In this document: in pieces, positions 26,745 to 34,910 of the stretch
Position numbering within the stretch: the stretch's first letter is position 1
Layout: each line of letters begins with the position of its first letter
Assembly (NCBI RefSeq): GCF_001180265.1
Contig: NZ_CVSW01000010.1
Coordinates: forward strand, 1 to 64,000
Reading direction: 5' to 3'
Source of the DNA: Prochlorococcus marinus
GTDB taxonomy: Bacteria; Cyanobacteriota; Cyanobacteriia; PCC-6307; Cyanobiaceae
DNA: 64,000 bases
Notes under the pieces: model-generated
The model's database searches: none
The model's input: only the letters and a program-made list of their open reading frames with translations
Told to the model about the DNA's origin: nothing
Made by a program: the position numbers and the translations under genes

Positions 26745-26944
26745 TTTATATAAAATAATTTTATAAATATAAATATTTTGGTTTTAATACCAAATAATCT
26801 TTGAAGCCTTGTTGTAAATGATATTATTATTTTTTGCAATAAGAAATTATTTTCTATCTTATGAATTACGTTAAAAAATTTATTTTTAATTATCTTAAAT
26901 TATCTGCATAGAAAATCAAAATCAATCTTCTTTATAAAAATATA

Positions 26945-27910
26945 TTATGAAATTATCATGCCAGGCTTTAGATTATATAAGAGTGAAAAAAGTTCAGCAT
27001 TACATTCAGGTTCACCCTCAAAATTTAATTTTGTTAGTTTTATGCAACCTTCTCCAGTTTTAACGATTAAATTCTTCCCAGATTGAATAATAGTTCCTGG
27101 ATTTTCTAAAGAATTCTTATTAGATATTTTACTGCCCCATATAATAATTTTTTTATTATTTAAAAAACTAAAAGCTCCAGGATAAGGTGAAGTAGTAGCT
27201 TTTATAAGAGAATCAATATCAAGACTTGATTTTCTCCAATCTATTTTACCGTCTTTTGAATTACGCCTTTTATTAAATGATGCCTCAGAATTTATCTGAG
27301 GAATTCTTTTTATTTCTTCTTTTTTGAAATTCTCCCATTCTTCTCGTAAAATTTGTATTGCTCCTAATATTGATCTTTCATGAACATCTTTGCAGGTATC
27401 GCTTCTTAGGATTTTAAATTTTTTTTGGGCAATTATATCTCCAGTGTCTACTCCAGTATCAAGATGAAATAATGTTATACCTCCTTTATTTTCTTTTCTT
27501 ATTATTTGCCAGTTGACTGGAGCACTTCCTCTGTCTTTAGGCAATAAAGAAGTATGCATTCCTATGCAATATGAAGCGCTTTCTATTATTTCTTTAGTAA
27601 CAATTTTATGCCATCCTATAATAAATAATATATCTAAATTATAGTCTTTTAATTTTCTTAGGTTCTCAGGTGAGTCTAAGTTATTTGTTTTTAAATGTTC
27701 AAAATTATACTCTAATTCTAGATCATTGAATTCTTGATAAGCAGAATAGTTTTCTCCCTTTTTTGGTTCTACATTAAAAACTATCTTTATGCTGTCATTA
27801 TATTCTTTACATAACTCTGATATCGTTTTTAAACAGAACCAACTTAATATGTGCGAACCTGCAAATCCAATTTTTAATGATTTATTATCTTTTTTGGAAA
27901 TGCTTTTCAT
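26945..27910 (-). CDS. Formyltransferase family protein, probable sugar N-formyltransferase
   Basis: A 321-residue protein with the formyl-THF transferase fold of methionyl-tRNA formyltransferase and the ArnA N-domain. The catalytic loop reads GMHTSLLPKDRGSAPVNW at 117-134. The active-site His119 is present, but the usual Asn two residues earlier is Gly117. Asp155 in VDTGDII matches the catalytic Asp. A C-terminal Fmt-C-like domain follows (SPYPGAFSF near 238-246). It is probably a sugar N-formyltransferase acting on an amino sugar for the glycan. The core fmt is expected elsewhere in the genome. It lies between the tRNA-Ala and its decayed copy, beside the WecA-like gene. Confidence 0.8.
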   Translation of the reverse strand: MKSISKKDNKSLKIGFAGSHILSWFCLKTISELCKEYNDSIKIVFNVEPKKGENYSAYQEFNDLELEYNFEHLKTNNLDSPENLRKLKDYNLDILFIIGWHKIVTKEIIESASYCIGMHTSLLPKDRGSAPVNWQIIRKENKGGITLFHLDTGVDTGDIIAQKKFKILRSDTCKDVHERSILGAIQILREEWENFKKEEIKRIPQINSEASFNKRRNSKDGKIDWRKSSLDIDSLIKATTSPYPGAFSFLNNKKIIIWGSKISNKNSLENPGTIIQSGKNLIVKTGEGCIKLTKLNFEGEPECNAELFSLLYNLKPGMIIS

Positions 27911-27974
27911 GGATTTAATTTACCTGAATTTATAGATTAGTGATCTAATCTCTACTATTTTTTAATTAAATAAC

Positions 27975-28997
27975 CTATTTATTATTTTGGACATGAAATC
28001 TTGGTCCAAATTTATAGCTATAAATAGCTAGTGGGATTAAAGCAATAATACATATATATTGTGCATAATTGATATTTGAATAAGATAACAGTCCGAGAGG
28101 CATGCACCAAAGTAAGTTTACTAATAATGTAAGTTTTAATACTTTTTTATGACTATTCCATATCTGCACTAAATTTTGATATGCATGGGTTCTATGACCT
28201 TCCCAGAACCTTGGGACAGTTAAAAATCTTGTAAAAGTAGTTAGAGTTGTATCTACTAAATAAAAACTAGCTATTGTAATCCAAACAAAAACTAGTTTTG
28301 GTTCCCGTTGTAAGGATTCTAAAATAACAGCTACAAGAAAGAAAGAAATATATTTAGTTCCTGAATCCCCCATGAAAATTTGGGCACTAGGTTTGTTAAA
28401 AAATAAGAATCCAATATTTGAGGCTAAAAGAACAGTAAGTAATAAGACCAAATCTTCATAACCTAGAGATTCGAAAATTATAATCATCGGGAATGTAATA
28501 AAAATAATGCATGATGAAGCCATTCCATCACAACCATCAACAAAATTAAATGCATTGTAAATCCATATAATTAGAAATAAAATTATAAAAATAGTTAATA
28601 AAGCTAAAAAATTTATAGATACTTGCTCATTAATTTTGGTGTAAAAACCTAAGGCAACAAATGTATAAAATGCACTTAAAAATTGCGTCCCTAATTGATA
28701 ACAAGGTCTTATATTTATTCTTTCATCCAAAACTCCAACTAAACCTGTTAGTAAAGAACCAATGCCAAATATATAAAATTGTTCTTTTGAGAGGTATCCC
28801 ATCTCGAAAGTCATTATTATTCCTGTAAAACAAGAAATTATTATCGCTAGCCCACCACCAACAGGTATTGGTGAGTTATGAAGGGTTCTATTATTAGGAA
28901 TAGATAACGGGCCATATTTTTTTGCAAAATCTTTATAAATAAAAGTAAAGATTATGCAAATCAAAAATGAAATTATAAATATAGAAAAAATAAGCAT
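27975..28997 (-). CDS. WecA/MraY-family undecaprenyl-phosphate glycosyl-1-phosphate transferase
   Basis: A 340-residue polytopic enzyme with about ten membrane segments. Family motifs are clear: PVGGGLAI at 45-52, DE at 91-92 in the first cytoplasmic loop, NAFNFVDGCDGMA at 148-160, MGDSGTKY at 209-216, and the HRTHAYQ carbohydrate-recognition loop near 268. It transfers an HexNAc-1-phosphate from UDP-sugar to undecaprenyl phosphate, starting a glycan repeat unit on the cytoplasmic face. MraY of peptidoglycan synthesis is usually in a division cluster, so this one probably serves surface polysaccharide. It is followed by the formyltransferase gene 64 bases downstream on the same strand. Confidence 0.9.
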   Translation of the reverse strand: MLIFSIFIISFLICIIFTFIYKDFAKKYGPLSIPNNRTLHNSPIPVGGGLAIIISCFTGIIMTFEMGYLSKEQFYIFGIGSLLTGLVGVLDERINIRPCYQLGTQFLSAFYTFVALGFYTKINEQVSINFLALLTIFIILFLIIWIYNAFNFVDGCDGMASSCIIFITFPMIIIFESLGYEDLVLLLTVLLASNIGFLFFNKPSAQIFMGDSGTKYISFFLVAVILESLQREPKLVFVWITIASFYLVDTTLTTFTRFLTVPRFWEGHRTHAYQNLVQIWNSHKKVLKLTLLVNLLWCMPLGLLSYSNINYAQYICIIALIPLAIYSYKFGPRFHVQNNK

Positions 28998-29310
28998 TTT
29001 ATATAGGCCAAAATCTTACTTAATATATTAGAGTAAATGGTTTAGTATTTTTTAATCTACTTAATATATTTAAGACTAAAACTACTCTGCGAGCTAATCA
29101 GCAAAAACAGTTGCAAAACCTAGTTATTGCTTGATTGGTGATCTGTATGGCATGCAGGGTGTCAGCGGTTTGAGTCCGCTTGGCTCAATCGGGATTTTAG
29201 CTATTCATAACATTTAGTATTTAATAATATTTTTTGACCAAATTTTTTTTGCTGCAAATCAAGTACCAATACATTAATTCAGATCCCTCATACGTGAAAT
29301 TGCTCATAAG
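28998..29310. other. Intergenic region holding a decayed tRNA copy
   Basis: These 313 bases lie between the WecA-like gene start and the end of the tandem nucleotidyltransferase gene. Apart from the tRNA-Ala fragment at 29129-29188 I see no ORF, integrase remnant or clear terminator. The stretch around 29085-29125 is less AT-rich than its surroundings and could be residual mobile-element DNA. Confidence 0.5.
29129..29188 (+). pseudogene. Decayed tRNA-Ala fragment (D arm to 3' end)
   Basis: From 29143 the sequence aligns without gaps to tRNA-Ala positions 26654-26700, with 42 of 47 bases identical. It keeps TATGGCATGCAGGG and GTCAGCGGTT. A looser match extends upstream through a D-arm-like GCTTGATTGGTGA. 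The 5' acceptor strand is missing, so it cannot be a functional tRNA. It lies downstream of the intact gene in the same orientation, the geometry expected of a displaced 3' end left by integration into the tRNA gene. Confidence 0.85.
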
Positions 29311-30870
29311 TCAAAACCCTGCAGTTAACAAAGGATAAGCAGAAGACCAATATTTGTATTCTTGATATTCTTCTGGAGTTCCAAGATGAATATAGTCGTT
29401 TACCTTAATATATTTAATTTTAATATTACTAAAATCTAAAGAAGCAAAAACATCGTCAATAATTAGTTCCCTACTTTTATTTAACCGTTCATTTTTGGTG
29501 TTTTTTATCCAATCATGTAATTTAATTCCTGACTTAATAAAGAAAAAACCACATAAGCCAAGAGTTGGTAAACCGATACTAAATTTTTTTACATTAATGC
29601 TTGTTACAGTCTCATTATTATAGTTAAATGAACTCATTGAATCCTTAGATAATTTTGACTGAAGTAATGAAGGTTCAAACCCAAAAAGGATTATATCTGC
29701 ACTATTAGTGGCATAAAGATCTGTAAGTTTTTTTATATCAAAGTGGGCAAAACAATCACAAGAACATATAAAAAAATTTGACAGTTGACAATAAACCTTT
29801 TCTGACAAAAGTAAAGAATCTAACTGGCTAGAGGTAGGAATTATTGAGTACTTTGAAGCCAATTGAAAAGAAGAACTCATTAAATTTTGTGATTCGTTGC
29901 ATACTATTGTTGAATTAGATGGATCAATCGGTAAATTATGAAAAACAGTGTCGAGCAACGTCATATTCCCAATAGCTAAATCTGCTTTATCAATAGATGA
30001 TATGCGCTTCATCCTGGAGCCTTTACCTGATGCATATATGACACTTTTAAACTTTGAGAGATATTTGTTTTTTAAAAATTTGGCATTAGAAAGTTCATAA
30101 AGATTTTTTGCATGAACAGTGAAATCTTTATAGGAACAGGGATCACCATAATGCACAAATGAATTGATATTTACAAGTTTTACTTCATAATTTGCTTTAA
30201 TATAGTTAAAAAGGATAGAAGGAAAGAATTCACCTGTTACTCGATCTTCATTTTCTATGAGTGCTGAAAGATAGTCTTTTATAAAAGATAAAGACTTGAA
30301 TTGGAAAAGACCAATTGATAGTAATTCATTCATCCAATCATTAGTAAAGGAAGATTTTTCTTTTATTTTATCTAAATAGTTAATTCCTGAAATATCCGAA
30401 GTCTCAGGAATAATTTCCTTACAAAAGGCTGAAAAATTATTATTCACAAGGTGAGGGTGGAATCCCTTATGACAAGCTATTGATGCATTTGAATAGTACA
30501 TTTCATGAAACTGATCAAGAGTCCAAGACCAAGTAATGTCTGTATAGGATAAAAAGGTTACTGAGTTTTGAGGTAATTGATCTAATGCCTTAAATAGAGT
30601 GAAGGCTGGACCTTCTTTATGATCATCAATCAGACAAATTTTAATTAAATATTTTTGGGCAATTTTTTTTACATGAGTGGAAATTAAATTATATATATCA
30701 GGACTTGTTAAGAAATAAAATTTGGGCTTATACGGGAACTTTTCTATTATCCTCTCTAGCATTGAAAATCCACTAATATCTAGAATCGATTTATGCTCAG
30801 AAAATCCAGCATCCATAAATCTTTTACCCCGGCCAGCCAAAGGAATTACTACATTATATTGATAATTCAT
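29311..30870 (-). CDS. Tandem sugar nucleotidyltransferase (two NTP-transferase domains)
   Basis: A 519-residue protein made of two GT-A-fold nucleotidyltransferase domains. Domain 1 (about 5-260) has VVIPLAGRGKRF at 7-18, a conserved Lys27, an acidic YTDI at 109-112 and YGDPCSYKDF at 241-250. Domain 2 (about 275-510) has IYASGKGSRMKR at 278-289, a less canonical CSCDCFAHFD centre, and YIHLGTPEEYQEYKYW near the C-terminus. Each should join an NTP to a sugar phosphate, or one half may be regulatory. Its start overlaps the 1274-residue gene by four bases (ATGA), so the two are a coupled unit. The nucleotide and sugar are unknown. Confidence 0.8.
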   Translation of the reverse strand: MNYQYNVVIPLAGRGKRFMDAGFSEHKSILDISGFSMLERIIEKFPYKPKFYFLTSPDIYNLISTHVKKIAQKYLIKICLIDDHKEGPAFTLFKALDQLPQNSVTFLSYTDITWSWTLDQFHEMYYSNASIACHKGFHPHLVNNNFSAFCKEIIPETSDISGINYLDKIKEKSSFTNDWMNELLSIGLFQFKSLSFIKDYLSALIENEDRVTGEFFPSILFNYIKANYEVKLVNINSFVHYGDPCSYKDFTVHAKNLYELSNAKFLKNKYLSKFKSVIYASGKGSRMKRISSIDKADLAIGNMTLLDTVFHNLPIDPSNSTIVCNESQNLMSSSFQLASKYSIIPTSSQLDSLLLSEKVYCQLSNFFICSCDCFAHFDIKKLTDLYATNSADIILFGFEPSLLQSKLSKDSMSSFNYNNETVTSINVKKFSIGLPTLGLCGFFFIKSGIKLHDWIKNTKNERLNKSRELIIDDVFASLDFSNIKIKYIKVNDYIHLGTPEEYQEYKYWSSAYPLLTAGF

Positions 30871-33800
30871 TCGGATAAGTAATCCTTTAGTGCTGCATAA
30901 TTATTGCAAGTTTCTTCAATGTTTTTTCCACGAATAATACTCCAACCTGAAAGGAGTGATGCACCTTTATTGACACATTCTTTTATATTGTCAAAAGTAA
31001 GTCCCCCATCCGCTTCGATAAGTAGCGAATAATCATTTTTTAATGATTGCTCACGAAAATATTTAAATGTCTTAAAACATTTGGGATTAAAGAACTGGCC
31101 ACCATATCCAATGGGTACGCCCATAATTACAATCCACTTAATCTCATGATCTTGAATCATCTGCCAAACTTTGTTTTTATCGTCATCTAATTCAAAAATA
31201 ATTCCGGGTTCACAACCAAAATCTCTTATTGAACTAAAAAGATGAGTTAGCGTCGAACTTCTTGGATGACTTCTTGGATGGATAGCAATACCATCGGCTC
31301 CCGCCTTAGAATATTCTTCTATGTAGTTTATTTTGCTACTAATTGCCAGTGGATCAGAAACCATCAAGTGTACATGACATCTAATCTGATCATAATAATG
31401 TTTAATGGCTTTAAGTTTTTCCAAGCCTGAAAAACTCCTAGAAATGAATTTCCCATCACCAACGTCAATATGAAAATTTTTCATACCTCCAGAAACTAAA
31501 CCATCGATATAAATTTTAAAATTATTATCGAATGGAACCTCAATCATTGAGGCAGAAAAAGATGGGTTAGCTGAATATAAATTTAAATCATTTGAGTTAT
31601 TGCTATCACTTGATGTAAATATATCAAGGAAATAATCAACGGCTTCTTCTCCAAAATAATAAGAACTTCTATGAAAGTATTTCATATCATTTGCAGTGAG
31701 TTTGGGTGAATTAAGAGTAGAAAGAAGTTCTTTAGACTTAATAAAAATGTTTTGAATGATTTTGTCACTTTGCTCTTTTTCTAGTAAATGCTTTATTTTG
31801 TTCAATCTACTCATTTGTAGTTTTGAATTGGCATTAAAGTTAACGAAATCTTTATCAAGACGCTCTGGATACGAATTACAATAAACCTTAAGAAAGTCAC
31901 CTGCAATATTTACTTTGTGACAACCTGCAAGCGAATCAATCAAGATTTTTGCCTTTGATCCTGTAGTCCCATGAAGAACCGCAGATACAAAACTAGTTTT
32001 GTTAAGAGCATTTACCCAATCTCGAGAAATAGAAGTATCCACATTACCAAAATCTTTGGAATGATGAGTTGTGCCTAGATTTGCAACAAATAAACTTGGT
32101 CTTGCTTTGAAAAGAGGAATATCTAATAATTCTAAATTTGATGACAGAGTCTCTGCAAAGAGGATCATTTCAAAAGGCTTTGGGATCTGAGCAAATTCAC
32201 TATTATCTATATAATTCAATTCACCTATTACATATTCTGTGTCGACCAAAAAAGATGAAGGGTTTTCTAATAGTAGTTTCGCTTCATAGCTACTAACAAT
32301 ATTGTAAGCTTTGCGGAGGTCTTCAGGATTTTCTGATTTACTTGAGAACAGGAATGAACCATCCAAAACAATATGTGTAATGTTTCTTGTTTTTAATGAA
32401 TCAGCCAAAAATGAAGAGGCCCTTCCTTTGGGAAAATCATTTTTAGCGTCGATATGGTCAAGTCCTAATCCATAAAGTGGAAATCTATCAGGGTATTCCA
32501 GTTGATTTTTTATCACACAAGCAATAGTACTATTCACAAGCTGATTACTTCCTTTTTCAAGATTTAAGTAACCTTTTTTCAGTTTTCCATAATTACCCTT
32601 AACTGGACCTAACGCATTCATAGAACTCTGTATAACTATTGGCTTCGATTCACTAAAAGCTGACTTTATTAGACCACTAATATCATATGATCTTGAAGAA
32701 TCGATATCATATACATTGGCACCTAAAATTGCAGATTTATCGCCTCTTAATTCCATCCATAAATAGATTTCTGCAAAAATTGATGGAAGTAATCTATGTA
32801 GTTTGTTGAAAGCTATCTTTCCTCCAGATTGATTATCATCCCAGCTTAAATCAAAACATTTAATTAATTTAGAAGAATCAACTTGCAAATCCGGGTATGT
32901 ACGGCAAAGATATTCAAAAGTACGCTTTCTTAAATGTCTATTAGGTGACAATAAGAAGGATCTTAATTCTGAACGGTAATTTGAATTATTGACTAGTGTT
33001 TTTTTGTAAATAAAAGATCCAACATATTTGAAGTTCGTACTTCCCTTTACAATATGGTGAGCATCGTTTAGCTCTTTCTGAAGAGTTCCATCATAGTCCT
33101 CAAATGACTTAGAGCAACCTGTTGAACGTAAGCAATTCTTGTCAGCCCATTTCTGAAAATCTTTTTTAAGTCCCGACGAATTTGTATTTATGGCAAATAA
33201 ATAATTAAAAGAATAAGCTGACTGATAACCACTAGAACATAATATTGAGTGATAAAATAAAACTTCTTGAAATTTTGCTGCTCTATGTATTAAAAAAGAT
33301 TCGCCTATTGAGTAAAAACGTTCAAATATATCTAAAAACAAAACAATCTTTTGCTCTAGACCTGTATAAATTTTATTGATATTAAAATCAGATCCTCTTA
33401 TAAATGCTGGGATCATAAAATCAGTTGGCGTAATAAGATTTAATGTTTTTGTTTCAACAGTCTCGTTTCTTATAAGATTTCGTACCTCAGTTATCTCATA
33501 ATTTAGAGAATCGTCCTTATTATCTATAGATGTTTTAACTTGTCCGGAAGAAATAATATACGTCCCTCCTTTCCATGACAAAAGAATTGAAGAATTAGTT
33601 TCTGCAGATTTATAAATAAGATTAAGTTTAAAATTCCCTTTCTCTAGCACTACTGAAAGCAAATGCGGAAGTATTCGGTAATATTCGTCATAGACCGAAG
33701 AGTCTGAAATCAACTTTAGATTAGTGCTTTGATAACAATCATTGAACTTTATAATGGCATTAGCAATTTCCTCACCGAGATCAGTTGTGCAATCCTGTAT

Positions 33801-34691
33801 AGAAAAACCTAAGCGATCTTGAAGAAGATGATTAAGGTCTTTCCAAAAAGATAATATAGATTCAAACTCTAAAAGTGATAAAGTCGAAATTGTTGAAGCA
33901 TTATTGAAAATTTTAGTGTATATTTCTTGAATTGAATTTGTCCTCAGACTTGAATGATATGAATTTGTCTTATCATCCCTCCATTCAAATATTAATTTTT
34001 TATCCGCTTTAAGAGGAAAATTATAGTCAGAATTGTCAATAATTAAGTCAATACTTTTTGAAAATCGCGAGAAGTGATAAGTGAAAGAAGGAACATCTAC
34101 AGCCCAAAAGTAATCAATTGCTTGTTGAGGTGATCTATAACCTTTTACTCTCTCTATCTTTCTTTCTAGTAAAACATTCTTATTTCCAAGAAGACATATG
34201 TTGATGTCAATGTTTATAGCTAACTCTGGTCTTGATGTATAATGACCTTCGCAGATAATAACAGATTTAGGTTTATAGTTAAAATCAATACTTAAGCTAC
34301 ATTTGCCATTATCCTCACGTGAATAAAGGTTATTTATTTTAAGGTAATTATTAATTTCTTTCGAGGATTCTTTGTTAAAATGATTAACCTTGAACTTAAC
34401 TAGAAATTCTTTGAAGATATCAAGATTCATATGCTCTTCGCCTTCAAGCTTGAATTTAATTGAATCAGAATTAATCCTTTCTAGATCGTTAAGTCTATAT
34501 TGTCTATTCTTTAATAACCAGTCTAAACGAAAATATTGTACGTCAATTTCAGAATCAACCTCTTTCAAAAAACTTCCTAAATTATTTGCAAGAATTGTTT
34601 TACCACTTGCTGTTGGTCCGTCTATTCCAACTATAATTAGATCTTTCTCCGCTAAAAGGGATATAATCTTTTGGGAAATCTCGTTGATCAA
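30867..34691 (-). CDS. Four-part fusion: PRK/uridine-kinase-like, unknown region, class II aldolase, ribulose-phosphate 3-epimerase-like
   Basis: A 1274-residue protein. Residues 15-235 resemble uridine kinase/phosphoribulokinase: P-loop GPTASGKT at 25-32, FRLDWLL at 54-60 and IICEGHY at 145-151. Residues 240-640 are unassigned. Residues 645-940 match KbaY/GatY-type class II aldolases: GLDHID at 743-748, LDGS at 776-779, TEYVIGEL at 818-825, ANLGTTHH at 870-877, VLHGTTGS at 905-912 and HKVNIAGDF at 925-933. Residues 1040-1274 match ribulose-phosphate 3-epimerase: HIDVGDG at 1074-1080, HVHLMVSDP at 1106-1114, GADGIAIHP at 1131-1139, GYGGQFF at 1195-1201 and EADGG at 1226-1230. Metal-binding residues look preserved. 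I infer synthesis of a phosphorylated ketose that the coupled nucleotidyltransferase activates. It is less AT-rich than its neighbours. Confidence 0.85.
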   Translation of the reverse strand: MINEISQKIISLLAEKDLIIVGIDGPTASGKTILANNLGSFLKEVDSEIDVQYFRLDWLLKNRQYRLNDLERINSDSIKFKLEGEEHMNLDIFKEFLVKFKVNHFNKESSKEINNYLKINNLYSREDNGKCSLSIDFNYKPKSVIICEGHYTSRPELAINIDINICLLGNKNVLLERKIERVKGYRSPQQAIDYFWAVDVPSFTYHFSRFSKSIDLIIDNSDYNFPLKADKKLIFEWRDDKTNSYHSSLRTNSIQEIYTKIFNNASTISTLSLLEFESILSFWKDLNHLLQDRLGFSIQDCTTDLGEEIANAIIKFNDCYQSTNLKLISDSSVYDEYYRILPHLLSVVLEKGNFKLNLIYKSAETNSSILLSWKGGTYIISSGQVKTSIDNKDDSLNYEITEVRNLIRNETVETKTLNLITPTDFMIPAFIRGSDFNINKIYTGLEQKIVLFLDIFERFYSIGESFLIHRAAKFQEVLFYHSILCSSGYQSAYSFNYLFAINTNSSGLKKDFQKWADKNCLRSTGCSKSFEDYDGTLQKELNDAHHIVKGSTNFKYVGSFIYKKTLVNNSNYRSELRSFLLSPNRHLRKRTFEYLCRTYPDLQVDSSKLIKCFDLSWDDNQSGGKIAFNKLHRLLPSIFAEIYLWMELRGDKSAILGANVYDIDSSRSYDISGLIKSAFSESKPIVIQSSMNALGPVKGNYGKLKKGYLNLEKGSNQLVNSTIACVIKNQLEYPDRFPLYGLGLDHIDAKNDFPKGRASSFLADSLKTRNITHIVLDGSFLFSSKSENPEDLRKAYNIVSSYEAKLLLENPSSFLVDTEYVIGELNYIDNSEFAQIPKPFEMILFAETLSSNLELLDIPLFKARPSLFVANLGTTHHSKDFGNVDTSISRDWVNALNKTSFVSAVLHGTTGSKAKILIDSLAGCHKVNIAGDFLKVYCNSYPERLDKDFVNFNANSKLQMSRLNKIKHLLEKEQSDKIIQNIFIKSKELLSTLNSPKLTANDMKYFHRSSYYFGEEAVDYFLDIFTSSDSNNSNDLNLYSANPSFSASMIEVPFDNNFKIYIDGLVSGGMKNFHIDVGDGKFISRSFSGLEKLKAIKHYYDQIRCHVHLMVSDPLAISSKINYIEEYSKAGADGIAIHPRSHPRSSTLTHLFSSIRDFGCEPGIIFELDDDKNKVWQMIQDHEIKWIVIMGVPIGYGGQFFNPKCFKTFKYFREQSLKNDYSLLIEADGGLTFDNIKECVNKGASLLSGWSIIRGKNIEETCNNYAALKDYLSE

Positions 34692-34910
34692 AGTCTTATA
34701 TAATATTCTTGTATATTACATTTATATTAATTGAAAGCTATAAAAATATTACAGTATGATTTTATTTATACTTTTTCAGTTTAGTTGTCACTGTAATTAA
34801 TCATTTTTGATAAAAGAATCGTGATTTTTTTATCTAGAATTCTCCATTTCAGTATTTTTTCAAACAAATCAAAGTTCTTTATATTAAAATAACTCGATAA
34901 ACAATAACCT
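34692..34910. other. Divergent intergenic region
   Basis: These 219 AT-rich bases separate the divergent multidomain gene and the second glucose-dehydrogenase-like gene. They presumably carry both promoters. I see no gene or RNA. Confidence 0.4.

Noticed and set aside
26945..27910. Formyltransferase as the core methionyl-tRNA formyltransferase
   Set aside because: The catalytic loop differs (Gly for Asn) and the context is a glycan-initiating transferase, not def or a ribosomal operon.
29129..29188. A second functional tRNA-Ala
   Set aside because: The 5' acceptor strand is absent and there are changes in the anticodon stem and T loop, so no cloverleaf forms.
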